From: Clostridiales bacterium
Lineage (GTDB): Bacteria > Bacillota > Clostridia > Saccharofermentanales > Saccharofermentanaceae
Assembly: GCA_017617295.1 (NCBI GenBank)
Contig: JAFZWN010000015.1
Coordinates: 22,906 to 86,905 of the forward strand
Direction: 5' to 3'
DNA: 64,000 nucleotides
Of this stretch, positions 28,660-37,952 are shown in pieces. Every line of letters begins with the position of its first letter. Position 1 is the stretch's first letter. The position numbers were made by a program, and so were the translations under genes. The notes below the pieces were generated by a model. That model saw only the letters and a list, made by a program, of their open reading frames with translations. It did no database searches and was not told the DNA's origin.

Positions 28660-29979
28660 ATGTCTACCATTACAAAGTTGGAAAACAGCCGCGTAAAGAT
28701 CGAGCTCGAAGCTACAAGAGAAGAGTTCGAAGCAGCTCTCAAGAAGGCTTACGAGAAGGATAAGAAGAGGTTTATGGTTCCCGGATTCCGTAAGGGTAAG
28801 GTTCCTTATCAGCTCGTTGTTAAGTACTACGGTGAGGGTGTCCTTTACGAGAAGGCTATCGATGAGATCGCGAATTCCGCTTATGGTGACGCATTGAAGG
28901 AGCACGACCTGAAGGTCGTTTCCCGTCCCGAGCTCGATGTGGAAGAGATCGGCGAGAACGGAATGAAGTATTCTCTTGTTGTTACCGTTATGCCTGAGGT
29001 AAAGGTTACGGATTATAAGGGCGTTGAAGTTCCCTACTCTGAGAGGGAAGTTTCCGACAAGACAGTTGACGATGAGATCGAGAGGATGAGAAAGAGGAAT
29101 TCCTCTCTCGAGAATGTCGAGGGCCGCGCAGTTCAGGACGGCGATACAGCTGTCATCGACTACGAGGGCTTCAAGGACGGAGTCGCTTTTGACGGCGGCA
29201 AGGGCGAGAACTACAGCCTTAAGATCGGTTCAAAGACGTTTATCCCCGGTTTCGAGGAGCAGATCATCGGTCACAACATCGGTGATGAGTTCGCTATCGA
29301 GGTCACATTCCCCGAAGATTATCACGCAGAGGAGCTCAAGGGTGCTCCCGTTACATTTAACGTTAAGCTTCATAACATCAAGGAGGAGAAGGTTCCCGAG
29401 CTTGATGACGAATTCGTAAAGGATGTTTCCGAGTTCGATACGCTTGAAGAGCTTAAGGCTGATATCAGAAAGAACCAGAAGGAAGCAGCTGAGAAGGACG
29501 CCAGGAACCAGTTCCTTAACGACGTTGTCGAGGCTGTATCCGAGAAGGCTGAGGTCGAGGTTCCCGATGTAATGGTAGAGAATGAGGCTAACTCCATGAT
29601 GGAGGAGCAGAGCGCCAGGATGAGCCAGCAGGGCATCCAGCTCGAGGTATATCTCAAGTATATCGGTCAGACCGCTGAAGAGTTCCGTGACGGTCTGAAG
29701 CCCATGGCTGCCAAGAGAGTCAGAGCAAACCTTGTTATCGATGCAGTCGCCAAGGCTGAGAATATCGAGGCTTCCGATGAGGAGTACAACAAGGAGATCG
29801 AGGATATGGCTTCCGCTTACAAGATGAGCGTTGATGACATCAAGGGTGCTCTCGGCGATAAGAATCCCATGGTAACTGAGACCATCGTAAGAAGAAAGAC
29901 CGTTGAATTCCTTGCCGACAATGCAGTTAAGACTGAGCCCAAGGAAGAGGAGAAGAAGGAAGAAGAGTCCGAGTCCTGA
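28660..29979 (+). CDS. tig: Trigger factor (ribosome-associated chaperone and prolyl isomerase)
   Basis: 439 residues. The N-terminal ribosome-binding domain ends with PGFRKGKVP. An FKBP-type prolyl isomerase domain follows (DGDTAVIDYEGFKDG, FIPGFEEQIIGHNIGDEFAI), then the helical C-terminal chaperone arms. The Glu/Lys-rich tail is common. Codon use is strongly biased, as for abundant proteins. Confidence 0.98.
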   Translation: MSTITKLENSRVKIELEATREEFEAALKKAYEKDKKRFMVPGFRKGKVPYQLVVKYYGEGVLYEKAIDEIANSAYGDALKEHDLKVVSRPELDVEEIGENGMKYSLVVTVMPEVKVTDYKGVEVPYSEREVSDKTVDDEIERMRKRNSSLENVEGRAVQDGDTAVIDYEGFKDGVAFDGGKGENYSLKIGSKTFIPGFEEQIIGHNIGDEFAIEVTFPEDYHAEELKGAPVTFNVKLHNIKEEKVPELDDEFVKDVSEFDTLEELKADIRKNQKEAAEKDARNQFLNDVVEAVSEKAEVEVPDVMVENEANSMMEEQSARMSQQGIQLEVYLKYIGQTAEEFRDGLKPMAAKRVRANLVIDAVAKAENIEASDEEYNKEIEDMASAYKMSVDDIKGALGDKNPMVTETIVRRKTVEFLADNAVKTEPKEEEKKEEESES

Positions 29980-30001
29980 TCCTTTGAAGAAACGATAAAT
30001 G

Positions 30002-30038
30002 AGGCTGTCTCGTCTTTTATCTGAGACAGCCTTTTTAT
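30002..30038 (+). terminator. Terminator after tig
   Basis: AGGCTGTCTC and GAGACAGCCT form a perfect 10-bp stem followed by TTTTTATTT. It separates tig from clpX. Confidence 0.92.
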
Positions 30039-30091
30039 TTCTGTGAAAAGTAAATGACAGCTATTTGAAATATTCTAAGGTATTGCATATG

Positions 30092-30100
30092 TGATAAAAT
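30092..30100 (+). promoter_or_regulatory. Extended -10 promoter of clpX
   Basis: TG-A-TAAAAT at 30092-30100, 42 bp before the clpX ATG, downstream of the tig terminator. No good -35 hexamer is seen, as is usual for extended -10 promoters. Confidence 0.5.
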
Positions 30101-30141
30101 ATGTAAACAGAGGAAGTTTATTGATCTAAGGAGTTTATTTA

Positions 30142-31446
30142 ATGGCTAATATGAGATACGGCGGAGGAGACAGAAACGACATTCTGACATGTTCGTTCTG
30201 CGGAAAGTCCGAGTATGATGTTCCGAGACTTTTTTCGGGTGTTAACTGTTATATATGTATAGATTGTATCAGGACCGCTTACGGGATCATTTCCGAGGAG
30301 GAGAAGGTACAGCGTAAGAAGAAGCTCAAGTCCTCCAGACCCAAGAAGCTGATTACGCCTCATAAGATCAGAGAGAAGCTCGATGATTATGTCGTAGGTC
30401 AGGACGATGCGAAGATCGCCCTCTCCGTAGCTGTATATAACCACTATAAGAGAGTATTTAACGAGAGCAGTGACGATGATGTTGAGCTGTCGAAGAGCAA
30501 TATCCTTCTTCTCGGACCTACGGGTTCCGGTAAGACTCTCCTTGCACAGACTCTCGCCAGGATCCTCGATGTGCCTTTCGCCGTTGCTGATGCCACATCG
30601 CTTACCGAAGCGGGTTATGTCGGCGAGGATGTCGAGAATATCCTTTTGAAGCTCATAATGGCCGCCGATTACGATATCGAGCGTGCCCAGACCGGTATCA
30701 TCTATATCGATGAGATCGATAAGATCACAAAGAAGTCCGAGAATGTCTCCATAACCCGAGACGTCAGCGGCGAAGGCGTTCAGCAGGCTCTTCTTAAGAT
30801 CCTCGAGGGTACAGTCGCATCCGTACCTCCCAAGGGAGGAAGAAAGCATCCCAATGAAGAATGCCTTCAGATCGATACCACGAACATACTCTTTATCTGC
30901 GGCGGAGCCTTTGACGGCCTCGACGAGATAATCGCGAACAGGGTAGCAGACAAGCAGTTCGGTTTCGGCGCTTCGATCCAGTCCAAGAAGGATCTTCACA
31001 GCGGTCTGTACTATAAGTATGTTGAACCCATGGACCTTATGAAGTACGGTCTCATACCCGAGTTTATAGGAAGGATCCCCGTTAACGTGGCACTTGATAA
31101 GCTCGATGCGGATGCGCTTGTATCAGTTCTGACCGAGCCCAAGAACTCCCTTGTCAAGCAGTACAGAAAGATCCTGGAGATGGATGATGTTGTTCTCGAG
31201 TTTACTGACGAAGCCGTAAAGGCGATCGCCGAGAAGGCCATCGAGCAGAAGACGGGGGCCAGAGGCCTGAGATCGATCATCGAAGGTGTTATGCGTGACG
31301 TCATGTACGATATCCCTTCACAGAAGGATGTCGTAAAGTGTGTCATCGATGAAGCCTGCATAAAGGAAAAGAAGAATCCAACATTGATCTATAAGTCCAA
31401 GAAATCAGCCGGAAACGGTTCTGTTGACGAGCGCGGAGTCGGCTGA
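30142..31446 (+). CDS. clpX: ClpX, AAA+ unfoldase of the Clp protease
   Basis: 434 residues. N-terminal zinc-binding domain with Cys17, Cys20, Cys39 and Cys42, then Walker A GPTGSGKT near residue 126, Walker [10 protein letters not shown] and sensor 2 [10 protein letters not shown]. The hydrophobic tripeptide that docks on ClpP, usually IGF or LGF before GA, reads FGF (KQFGFGAS). clpP, which commonly lies between tig and clpX in Bacillota, is absent here and must be elsewhere. Confidence 0.97.
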   Translation: MANMRYGGGDRNDILTCSFCGKSEYDVPRLFSGVNCYICIDCIRTAYGIISEEEKVQRKKKLKSSRPKKLITPHKIREKLDDYVVGQDDAKIALSVAVYNHYKRVFNESSDDDVELSKSNILLLGPTGSGKTLLAQTLARILDVPFAVADATSLTEAGYVGEDVENILLKLIMAADYDIERAQTGIIYIDEIDKITKKSENVSITRDVSGEGVQQALLKILEGTVASVPPKGGRKHPNEECLQIDTTNILFICGGAFDGLDEIIANRVADKQFGFGASIQSKKDLHSGLYYKYVEPMDLMKYGLIPEFIGRIPVNVALDKLDADALVSVLTEPKNSLVKQYRKILEMDDVVLEFTDEAVKAIAEKAIEQKTGARGLRSIIEGVMRDVMYDIPSQKDVVKCVIDEACIKEKKNPTLIYKSKKSAGNGSVDERGVG

Positions 31447-31484
31447 CCGCCGAATATCGCCTCTTCAGTTAAAAGGAGGCTTCC

Positions 31485-32447
31485 ATGGAACAGAAGTATT
31501 CAGTATGTCTTGATATAGGCGGCACCAAGATATTGGGGGCCATTTTCGATTCGAAGAAGCAGATCGTATATCGTTTGAAGAAAAGGACCACGGAAGACGG
31601 TTCCTCGTCCCAGAATGTCGAGGATACGATCATCAGCGTGGTAGATCAGATGATCTCTGAGTTCGGCATCAAGAAGTCCCAGATAAAGGCTATCGCAGCG
31701 GGAGCTCCCGGTGTCATCGATCAGGAGAAGGGCATCGTTTTAACTTCCCCGAACCTTCCCTGGAAGGATTACGATATCGCGACTCCCATCAGAAAGAAGT
31801 TCGGCGCGCCTTTCTATATAGGTAACGACGTTAACGTAGGCGTTCTCGGCGAATACAAGTACGGTGCGGGCAAGGGCTACAAGAACATAGTCGGCCTCTT
31901 TGTCGGTACCGGCATGGGCGGCGGCCTTATCCTTGACGGCAAGCTCTTTACCGGAAACGGATTCAAGGCTGCAGAGTACGGTCATATGATCCTCGTTCCT
32001 GACGGTCCTTTATGTAACTGCGGTCAGAGGGGATGCCTCGAGGCTCTCTCGAGCAAGCAGGGTATGAGCAACTTCATCAGACAGCAGATCGCGCGCGGCC
32101 GCGATTCCATGATGGCAGAAGGCGTCTCTGAAGGCGTGTTCAAGAGCAAGCTCCTGAAGAAGAGCCTAAAGGCTCATGATGCCGTAGCAGTCGAAGCAGT
32201 TGACCGTGCATGCTACTATCTGGCGATCGCCGCAGGTAATCTTGTAAACACGTTCAGCCCCGAGATCGTTATCTTCGGGGGAGGCGTCATCGAAGCATGC
32301 GGCGACTACTTTATGGAGCGTATAGTCTCGCAGGTCGACCGTTACTGCATGCCTTCCATCAGGGATACCGTCAAGTTCGAGAAGGCCGCTTTGGGCGATG
32401 ACTCGATCCTTTACGGCGCTCTGTCGATGATCCTCGACGCCAAGTAA
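31485..32447 (+). CDS. glk: ROK-family glucokinase
   Basis: 320 residues. Phosphorylates glucose, or a related hexose, with ATP. The ATP-binding start LDIGGTKILGAIFD, the sugar-binding GNDVNVGVLGEYKYG, EYGHMIL with the catalytic region, and the zinc motif CNCGQRGCLEAL place it in the ROK family. Sugar specificity is inferred from overall resemblance to Gram-positive glucokinases. An AAGGAGG site precedes the ATG. Confidence 0.88.
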   Translation: MEQKYSVCLDIGGTKILGAIFDSKKQIVYRLKKRTTEDGSSSQNVEDTIISVVDQMISEFGIKKSQIKAIAAGAPGVIDQEKGIVLTSPNLPWKDYDIATPIRKKFGAPFYIGNDVNVGVLGEYKYGAGKGYKNIVGLFVGTGMGGGLILDGKLFTGNGFKAAEYGHMILVPDGPLCNCGQRGCLEALSSKQGMSNFIRQQIARGRDSMMAEGVSEGVFKSKLLKKSLKAHDAVAVEAVDRACYYLAIAAGNLVNTFSPEIVIFGGGVIEACGDYFMERIVSQVDRYCMPSIRDTVKFEKAALGDDSILYGALSMILDAK

Positions 32448-32470
32448 TTTAAGTTTATGCTTTCTTTTGC

Positions 32471-32499
32471 GCGCCCTCCTCTCTGTGGAGGGCGCTTTT
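32471..32499 (+). terminator. Terminator after glucokinase
   Basis: GCGCCCTCC and GGAGGGCGC form a perfect 9-bp stem with a 7-nt loop, followed by TTTT. Confidence 0.9.
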
Positions 32500-32581
32500 G
32501 TTATTGCCCTCTCAGAAAAATTACCGCAGATCGGTTGAAAAGGGCTCTTCACGGATTGCCCGATAACATTTACCCAGCCCG

Positions 32582-32773
32582 TTTACTAAATCTGAGAAAT
32601 CATGATTCTAGTAAATGATTTTCCATTAAAATATTTACTAAAAGTCGGATTTCAAAGTTCTGGTAAACGAAATTCATTAAAATCATTTACTAAAATCGTG
32701 TTATCGCCGGTTTGGTAAACAAATGATGCGAAAAACATTTACTAAAAGCCTAAAATACAACATTTAGTAAATG
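32582..32773 (+). repeat. Array 1: four 52-nt units of inverted TTTACTA/TRGTAAA arms
   Basis: Left arms TTTACTA start at 32582, 32634, 32686 and 32738. Right arms TAGTAAA or TGGTAAA start at 32609, 32661, 32713 and 32765. Both series have a pitch of exactly 52 nt. Every pair encloses exactly 20 nt, and units are separated by exactly 18 nt. The 20-nt interiors differ from unit to unit. There is no coding frame here. The array fills most of the gap between the glucokinase terminator and the next lipoprotein gene (32500-32854). Confidence 0.9.
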
Positions 32774-32854
32774 TGGATAACCTGCATCGTCCAATGATAT
32801 CCTTATGACTTTATGGTATTATCTGACGAAGTGAAAAGGACAAGGAGTATCGAG

Positions 32855-34000
32855 ATGAACTATAAGAAGATGATCGCCGCTGTGACGGCACTAACGATAG
32901 CAGGAGGCGTTATCGCCGGATGTGATAACGGAAAGGCTGCGGAGACGACCGGAGAAGAGACTGAAGTAACGTCAGAAGAGACCACGACGGACAGGACGGC
33001 GGAGGAGGCTTCCGAGGCGGCCACAGAAGCAACGACAGAAACGACCGAGGAAACGACAGAAGATACGACAGAAGCATCCGCCGGGGCGCAACAGCTCTCC
33101 GAGTACGAGATACTCTATACCGCCTTCAGGGCGAAGGCCGAAGAGCTTCACGAGGAATCCGGAAATGATGATCTTGCTTTCAGTATCACATATATCTATG
33201 GCGGCGATCACCGTAAATACCTTCTTCTTGTAAGTGACCCTCAGCAGGGGATCTGTATCTACGCCGAAGAGGACGGCGAGGTCGTTGACTATGATATCGA
33301 GAGTCCTTTCGAGGGGGATGAGGATTACAGGAACCGGATGCTCTCTTATGAGCAGTTTATGGATCTTCCGTTCTTTATGGTGCTGGCGGATCTTTCGTTC
33401 GGACACTATGAGGAGATTCCGGCGGACGGCGATTATGCGGGATATCTGTACGGTTTCTCGGATGACTTGTCTTATGCGTATGCCTACGCAGGAACAGCAC
33501 CTTCTTTTGACATGACGCCCGGGCAGTGCATGGCTCTCACGGAAGACGATACGTTTACCGTCAACGGGGATACCTATGAGATCGGATATATAAATGACGC
33601 AGATGAATACGGTTACCGTCAGATAGTGTCGGACGATATCGATAACGGCGGCTATATCCTGTATGTATACTACGGTGAGGACAATGTTCCTTACGGCGTG
33701 GCAGTATGCGATCAGTTCGGCGAGATCTGTTATATTGATCCTGCGTTCAGGAAGATCCCCGTGGCGGAGGATTGCACGGTCGAAGTCTTCGGATCATCTC
33801 TTCAGGAGTCTCAGACCATGGATCTTGAGGAATTCCGTCAGATCCTCTGTGAGTCGGATGAGGTAACGGTATACGAAGACGGCGGATTCGGTACGGGCAT
33901 GTGCTTCATCGGCATCTTCCGCGGTGACGACAGGCTTCCAAGATATGTGACGATCGAAAACGGACAGATCACGTATCTTAGCATACGGGTAGATCGGTGA
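32855..34000 (+). CDS. Lipoprotein with Thr/Glu-rich linker, function unknown
   Basis: 381 residues from the ATG at 32855 (CAAGGAG site). Signal peptide KKMIAAVTALTIAGGVIAGC with a lipobox, then about 50 residues rich in Thr and Glu that look like a cell-wall-spanning linker. The acidic globular part that follows has no domain I recognise. It probably sits on the outer face of the membrane. Confidence 0.75.
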   Translation: MNYKKMIAAVTALTIAGGVIAGCDNGKAAETTGEETEVTSEETTTDRTAEEASEAATEATTETTEETTEDTTEASAGAQQLSEYEILYTAFRAKAEELHEESGNDDLAFSITYIYGGDHRKYLLLVSDPQQGICIYAEEDGEVVDYDIESPFEGDEDYRNRMLSYEQFMDLPFFMVLADLSFGHYEEIPADGDYAGYLYGFSDDLSYAYAYAGTAPSFDMTPGQCMALTEDDTFTVNGDTYEIGYINDADEYGYRQIVSDDIDNGGYILYVYYGEDNVPYGVAVCDQFGEICYIDPAFRKIPVAEDCTVEVFGSSLQESQTMDLEEFRQILCESDEVTVYEDGGFGTGMCFIGIFRGDDRLPRYVTIENGQITYLSIRVDR

Positions 34001-34085
34001 TCCTTCCGATAATTTGATTTTTCGGCCCTTTTGAGCGATAATAAACTGTTATATAAGAAGAGAAAGCGAGAGACCAGCATTTAAT

Positions 34086-36743
34086 ATGGCAAGAATCGAT
34101 TCGATCAGTAAGACCTTTGACCCGAATGAGGCCGAATCAAGATTATACAACGAATGGAATTCCAAGGGATATTTCAGACCTGACGGAGATCCTTCGAAGA
34201 AGCCTTTTTCGATCGTAATGCCCCCGCCCAATATCACGGGCCAGCTTCATATGGGACATGCGCTCGACAATACCCTGCAGGATATCCTCGTAAGATATAA
34301 GAGAATGAAGGGTTATTCCACACTGTGGGTACCCGGCACGGATCATGCCTCCATCGCCACGGAGGCTAAGATCGTCGAGCAGATGAGAAAGGAAGGCATC
34401 TTCAAGGAGGATCTCGGAAGAGAAAAGTTCCTGGAGAGGGCTTGGGAATGGAAGAAGACATACGGCGGAATGATCGTCGAGCAGCTCAAGAAGATTGGAT
34501 CTTCCTGTGACTGGGATCACGAGAGGTTCACAATGGATGAGGGGTGTTCCGATGCCGTTAAGGAAGTTTTCGTAAAGTACTATAATCAGGGACTTATTTA
34601 CAGGGGAGAGAGGATCATCAACTGGTGTCCTCACTGCCTCACGTCCATCTCCAACGCCGAGGTCGAATATAAGGATCAGGCAGGACATTTCTGGCACCTG
34701 AAGTATCCTTTCGAGGACGGTTCCGGCTATGTCGAACTCGCTACGACAAGACCCGAGACGCTCCTCGGCGATACTGCCGTTGCGGTCAACCCAAAGGACG
34801 AGAGATATAAGGACGTCATCGGCAAGATGCTGATCCTCCCGCTCGTCGGAAGAAAGATCCCCGTTATTGCAGATGAGTACGTTGACATCGAGTTTGGTAC
34901 CGGTGTCGTTAAGATCACGCCCGCTCATGACCCCAACGACTTTGAGGTAGGCCTTCGCCACAACCTCGAGGTCATCAATGTCATGACCGATGACGCGCAT
35001 ATCACCGAGGATTATCCCAAGTATGCCGGCATGAGCCGTGAAGAGGCGAGAGCCGCTATCGTTAAGGATCTCGAAGAGGGCGGATATCTTTTGGAGACCG
35101 AGGACTATAACCACAATGTCGGTACATGCTATCGCTGCGGCACCAATATCGAGCCCAGGGTTTCCCTTCAGTGGTTCGTAAAGATGGAAGAGCTTGCCAA
35201 GCCCGCCATCGAGGCTGTCAAGGACGGCAGGACGAGATTTGTTCCCCAGAGGTTCGAAAAGAACTACTTCAACTGGATGGAGGATATCAGAGACTGGTGT
35301 ATCAGTAGGCAGCTTTGGTGGGGGCATCAGATCCCCGCATTCTACTGCGACGACTGCGGCGAGATCGTAGTCACCAAGGATGATAAGGCTGTCTGCCCCA
35401 AGTGCGGCAAGGAAATGCGTCAGGATCCCGATACTCTCGATACATGGTTCTCTTCGGCGCTGTGGCCTTTCTCCACTCTGGGCTGGCCCGAGAAGACAGA
35501 GGATCTTAAGAAGTTCTATCCTACAGATACGCTCGTTACGGGCTATGACATCATCACTTTCTGGGTATCCCGTATGATGGTAGCCGGTATGGCCCACATG
35601 GACGATATACCGTTCCGTGATGTACTTATCCACGGTCTTGTTCGTGACGAGCAGGGCAGAAAGATGAGTAAGTCCTTAGGTAACGGTATCGATCCTCTCG
35701 AGATCATCGACAAGTTCGGTGCAGATGCTCTGAGATTCGCACTTGTCACGGGTAATGCTCCCGGTAACGATCAGAGGTTTATCCCGAGCAAGGTCGAGAT
35801 GGGACGTAACTTCAGCAACAAGATATGGAACGCCATGAGGTTCATCATCATGAACTGTGAGGATGACATCGATTTCAGTAAGGTCGACGAGTCGAAGTTC
35901 ACTCTCGAGGACAAGTGGATCCTGTCAAAGCTCAAGACACTTATCGAAGAGGCTTCCGTTAATTACGACAATTACGATTACGGCGTTGCTCTCTCGAAGA
36001 TAGTTGACTTCATCTGGGAGAACTACTGCGACTGGTATATCGAGATCGCCAAGAGCCGTCTTTACGATAAGGACTGCGATACGGGTCTCGAGGCCAGATA
36101 TCTTCTGAACTATGTTCTCGGCGTATCCATGCAGCTCCTGCATCCGTTTATGCCGTTCGTGACCGAAGAGGTATATTCCAATCTTATCCTGGATAAGAGA
36201 GCCGATTCGATAATGATCTCTTCGTGGCCGGAGTCCGGTGACTTCAAGGCTTATCCCGAAGAGGAGAAGATGATGAGTACGCTCATGGATGCCATCAGAT
36301 CCATGAGAAACATCAGAGCCGAGATGAACGTAGCTCCTTCACGTAAGGCTCACATCATCCTGGTAACGGCTTCTGAGGATATCAGGAAGATGTTTAATGA
36401 CGGGTTGCCTTTCCTTCAGAGACTTGCTTCGGTAAGCTCGATGGAGAGCAGAGACAGTAAGGACGGTATTCCTTCGACGGCAGTCGGCGCAGTCTTTGAG
36501 GGCGGTGAGATCTATATGCCTCTTGAAGACCTTATCGATATCGACAAGGAGATCGAGAGACTTACAAAGGAACTCGACAGACTGACCGGTGAGCTTAAGA
36601 GAGTAGAAGGAAAGCTCAGTAATGAGGCTTTCGTAGGCAAGGCTCCCGAGGCGGTCATCAATGCCGAGCGCGAAAAGCAGAAGAAGTACAGCGAGATGCA
36701 TGCTAACATCGCAACAAGACTTGCGATGCTTCAGAATAAATAA
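34086..36743 (+). CDS. valS: Valyl-tRNA synthetase
   Basis: 885 residues, normal for the family. Class I motifs are PPPNITGQLHMGHALDN (HIGH) near residue 46 and KMSKSLGNGIDPLEII near 525. The CP1 editing domain lies between them, with TTRPETLLGDTAVAV. The C-terminal ~65 residues form the tRNA-binding coiled coil (DKEIERLTKELDRLTGELKR). No T-box leader was found in the 85 bp upstream. Confidence 0.98.
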   Translation: MARIDSISKTFDPNEAESRLYNEWNSKGYFRPDGDPSKKPFSIVMPPPNITGQLHMGHALDNTLQDILVRYKRMKGYSTLWVPGTDHASIATEAKIVEQMRKEGIFKEDLGREKFLERAWEWKKTYGGMIVEQLKKIGSSCDWDHERFTMDEGCSDAVKEVFVKYYNQGLIYRGERIINWCPHCLTSISNAEVEYKDQAGHFWHLKYPFEDGSGYVELATTRPETLLGDTAVAVNPKDERYKDVIGKMLILPLVGRKIPVIADEYVDIEFGTGVVKITPAHDPNDFEVGLRHNLEVINVMTDDAHITEDYPKYAGMSREEARAAIVKDLEEGGYLLETEDYNHNVGTCYRCGTNIEPRVSLQWFVKMEELAKPAIEAVKDGRTRFVPQRFEKNYFNWMEDIRDWCISRQLWWGHQIPAFYCDDCGEIVVTKDDKAVCPKCGKEMRQDPDTLDTWFSSALWPFSTLGWPEKTEDLKKFYPTDTLVTGYDIITFWVSRMMVAGMAHMDDIPFRDVLIHGLVRDEQGRKMSKSLGNGIDPLEIIDKFGADALRFALVTGNAPGNDQRFIPSKVEMGRNFSNKIWNAMRFIIMNCEDDIDFSKVDESKFTLEDKWILSKLKTLIEEASVNYDNYDYGVALSKIVDFIWENYCDWYIEIAKSRLYDKDCDTGLEARYLLNYVLGVSMQLLHPFMPFVTEEVYSNLILDKRADSIMISSWPESGDFKAYPEEEKMMSTLMDAIRSMRNIRAEMNVAPSRKAHIILVTASEDIRKMFNDGLPFLQRLASVSSMESRDSKDGIPSTAVGAVFEGGEIYMPLEDLIDIDKEIERLTKELDRLTGELKRVEGKLSNEAFVGKAPEAVINAEREKQKKYSEMHANIATRLAMLQNK

Positions 36744-36757
36744 CGGAGGATATGAAA

Positions 36758-37522
36758 ATGAGTAACGACACAGGCGACGAAAAGAAGATCGCAGCGCTGC
36801 CTAAGGAGGGCGTGCATTGCTTCCCAGCAAATGCGAAGCAGATCGGAACAAGAAGGATAGTGACCGTGATACTTTCGGTGGTCTTTATCGCTCTTATTGT
36901 AATCGGTTTTGTAATGGATCCCAGGAACTATATCCTGTGCGCGATCGGCACCGTAGGGTTAGTGATCTCTGTACTGGTATTGGCACAGACATTCCTTATT
37001 GCAAAATACAGAGTTGCTATCGACTATAACGAGAAGAAGGTCGTACTGAGATACAGATTCAGCAATATCTCCATCCCTTTCGAGAGCTTCGATTCTTACG
37101 AGGGTGAGGGAGACAAGGCTGAGGAGCTCCTTGAGAATTCCGGTCTCGGCGAGCGCGGAGTTCAGTATCTTGTTCTTGATAACGTCTTTGACGAGGCTTG
37201 CTTCCAGACATCCACAAAGGATCTCGCATCCACTGAGGATTTCCTTAAGCTCAAGGCTGAGGCGGTTGCAATCGCTGACGCATACGGCGCAAGGAACAGC
37301 GAAGGAGCCATCAAGATCACATACGGCAAGATGGCCAAGGCTTCCAACACGAAAGAAGTTGACGGTGATGATGTTGACTCTATCGTAGATGCCGCCATGA
37401 GCGACGATGATAAGGCAGAGATTGCCAAGGAAGTTGCTGATACTGCAGAAGAGGCAGTAGAAGAGGCCGCTATAGAAGTTTCTGAGGCTTCGGAGGATAC
37501 CGATTCCGAAGAGAAAGCCTGA
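36758..37522 (+). CDS. Membrane protein of unknown function with acidic C-terminal tail
   Basis: 254 residues from the ATG at 36758, which is better spaced from CGGAGG than the ATG at 36752. Two transmembrane helices (around residues 30-75) are followed by a domain that resembles bacterial PH-like folds (AIDYNEKKVVLRYRFSNISI). The last ~55 residues are very acidic. It follows valS by a few bases, probably in the same transcript. Confidence 0.65.
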   Translation: MSNDTGDEKKIAALPKEGVHCFPANAKQIGTRRIVTVILSVVFIALIVIGFVMDPRNYILCAIGTVGLVISVLVLAQTFLIAKYRVAIDYNEKKVVLRYRFSNISIPFESFDSYEGEGDKAEELLENSGLGERGVQYLVLDNVFDEACFQTSTKDLASTEDFLKLKAEAVAIADAYGARNSEGAIKITYGKMAKASNTKEVDGDDVDSIVDAAMSDDDKAEIAKEVADTAEEAVEEAAIEVSEASEDTDSEEKA

Positions 37523-37550
37523 TAAGAGACTTAAAGATCTGTTGATCCCG

Positions 37551-37582
37551 ACATCCCGGTCACGTACCGGGATGTTTTTTTC
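37551..37582 (+). terminator. Terminator after the valS unit
   Basis: ACATCCCGGT and ACCGGGATGT form a 10-bp stem with a 5-nt loop and a run of T. Confidence 0.92.
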
Positions 37583-37700
37583 TCGAAATCTTAGGGAAAT
37601 TTGAATCAAACAAAACTTCGGAGTATGATCAACATCGGATTGATAGGCTTTTTTACAATCGTCTTGAGATCTTGAATAATCCTAAGGGGGCGTGTGAACT

Positions 37701-37952
37701 ATCAGCGAACCAAGCAGCGAAGCCAAGCCTGCCGGGAAGAAAAAGTCAAAGCGCACGGCAAGATCCTATGCTGTCGAATTCTTCCTCAAGGTCGGGATAA
37801 CAGTGATACTGGCAGTGGTCCTGTGTGTATTCGTGATCGGTATACATGTAAATCACGGCAAGCTGATCAGATCCATCACGACTTCCCTTGCCATTATGAG
37901 TCCCGCGACCGAAGGGACGAACGGCAGCGATCCCGGAGGGTTCATCTTCTGA
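37701..37952 (+). pseudogene. lepB: Signal peptidase I (LepB) remnant, N-terminal anchor only
   Basis: The frame encodes a basic Lys-rich N-terminus and the membrane anchor EFFLKVGITVILAVVLCVFV, then GIHVNHG. This resembles the region just before the catalytic-serine box (NSM.P) of type I signal peptidases. At that point (about 37855) the sequence passes into the 3' end of the convergent tcdA gene and the frame ends at 37952 without Ser/Lys catalytic motifs. No ATG/GTG/TTG start is in frame after the upstream TGA at 37695, although an AAGGGGG site is present, so the start is damaged too. I read it as a broken gene left by a deletion or inversion ending at the tcdA stop codon. Confidence 0.6.

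Noticed and set aside
32582..32773. CRISPR array
   Set aside because: The repeated part is only 7-10 nt, alternates in orientation, and no cas gene is in the window. The same applies to arrays 2 and 3.
34001..34085. T-box leader before valS
   Set aside because: The gap is only 85 bp and has neither the T-box sequence nor a terminator.
34143..35633. 496-residue frame antisense to valS
   Set aside because: It is a shadow of a strongly codon-biased gene. The valS frame is unambiguous, and the antisense product has no recognisable motif.
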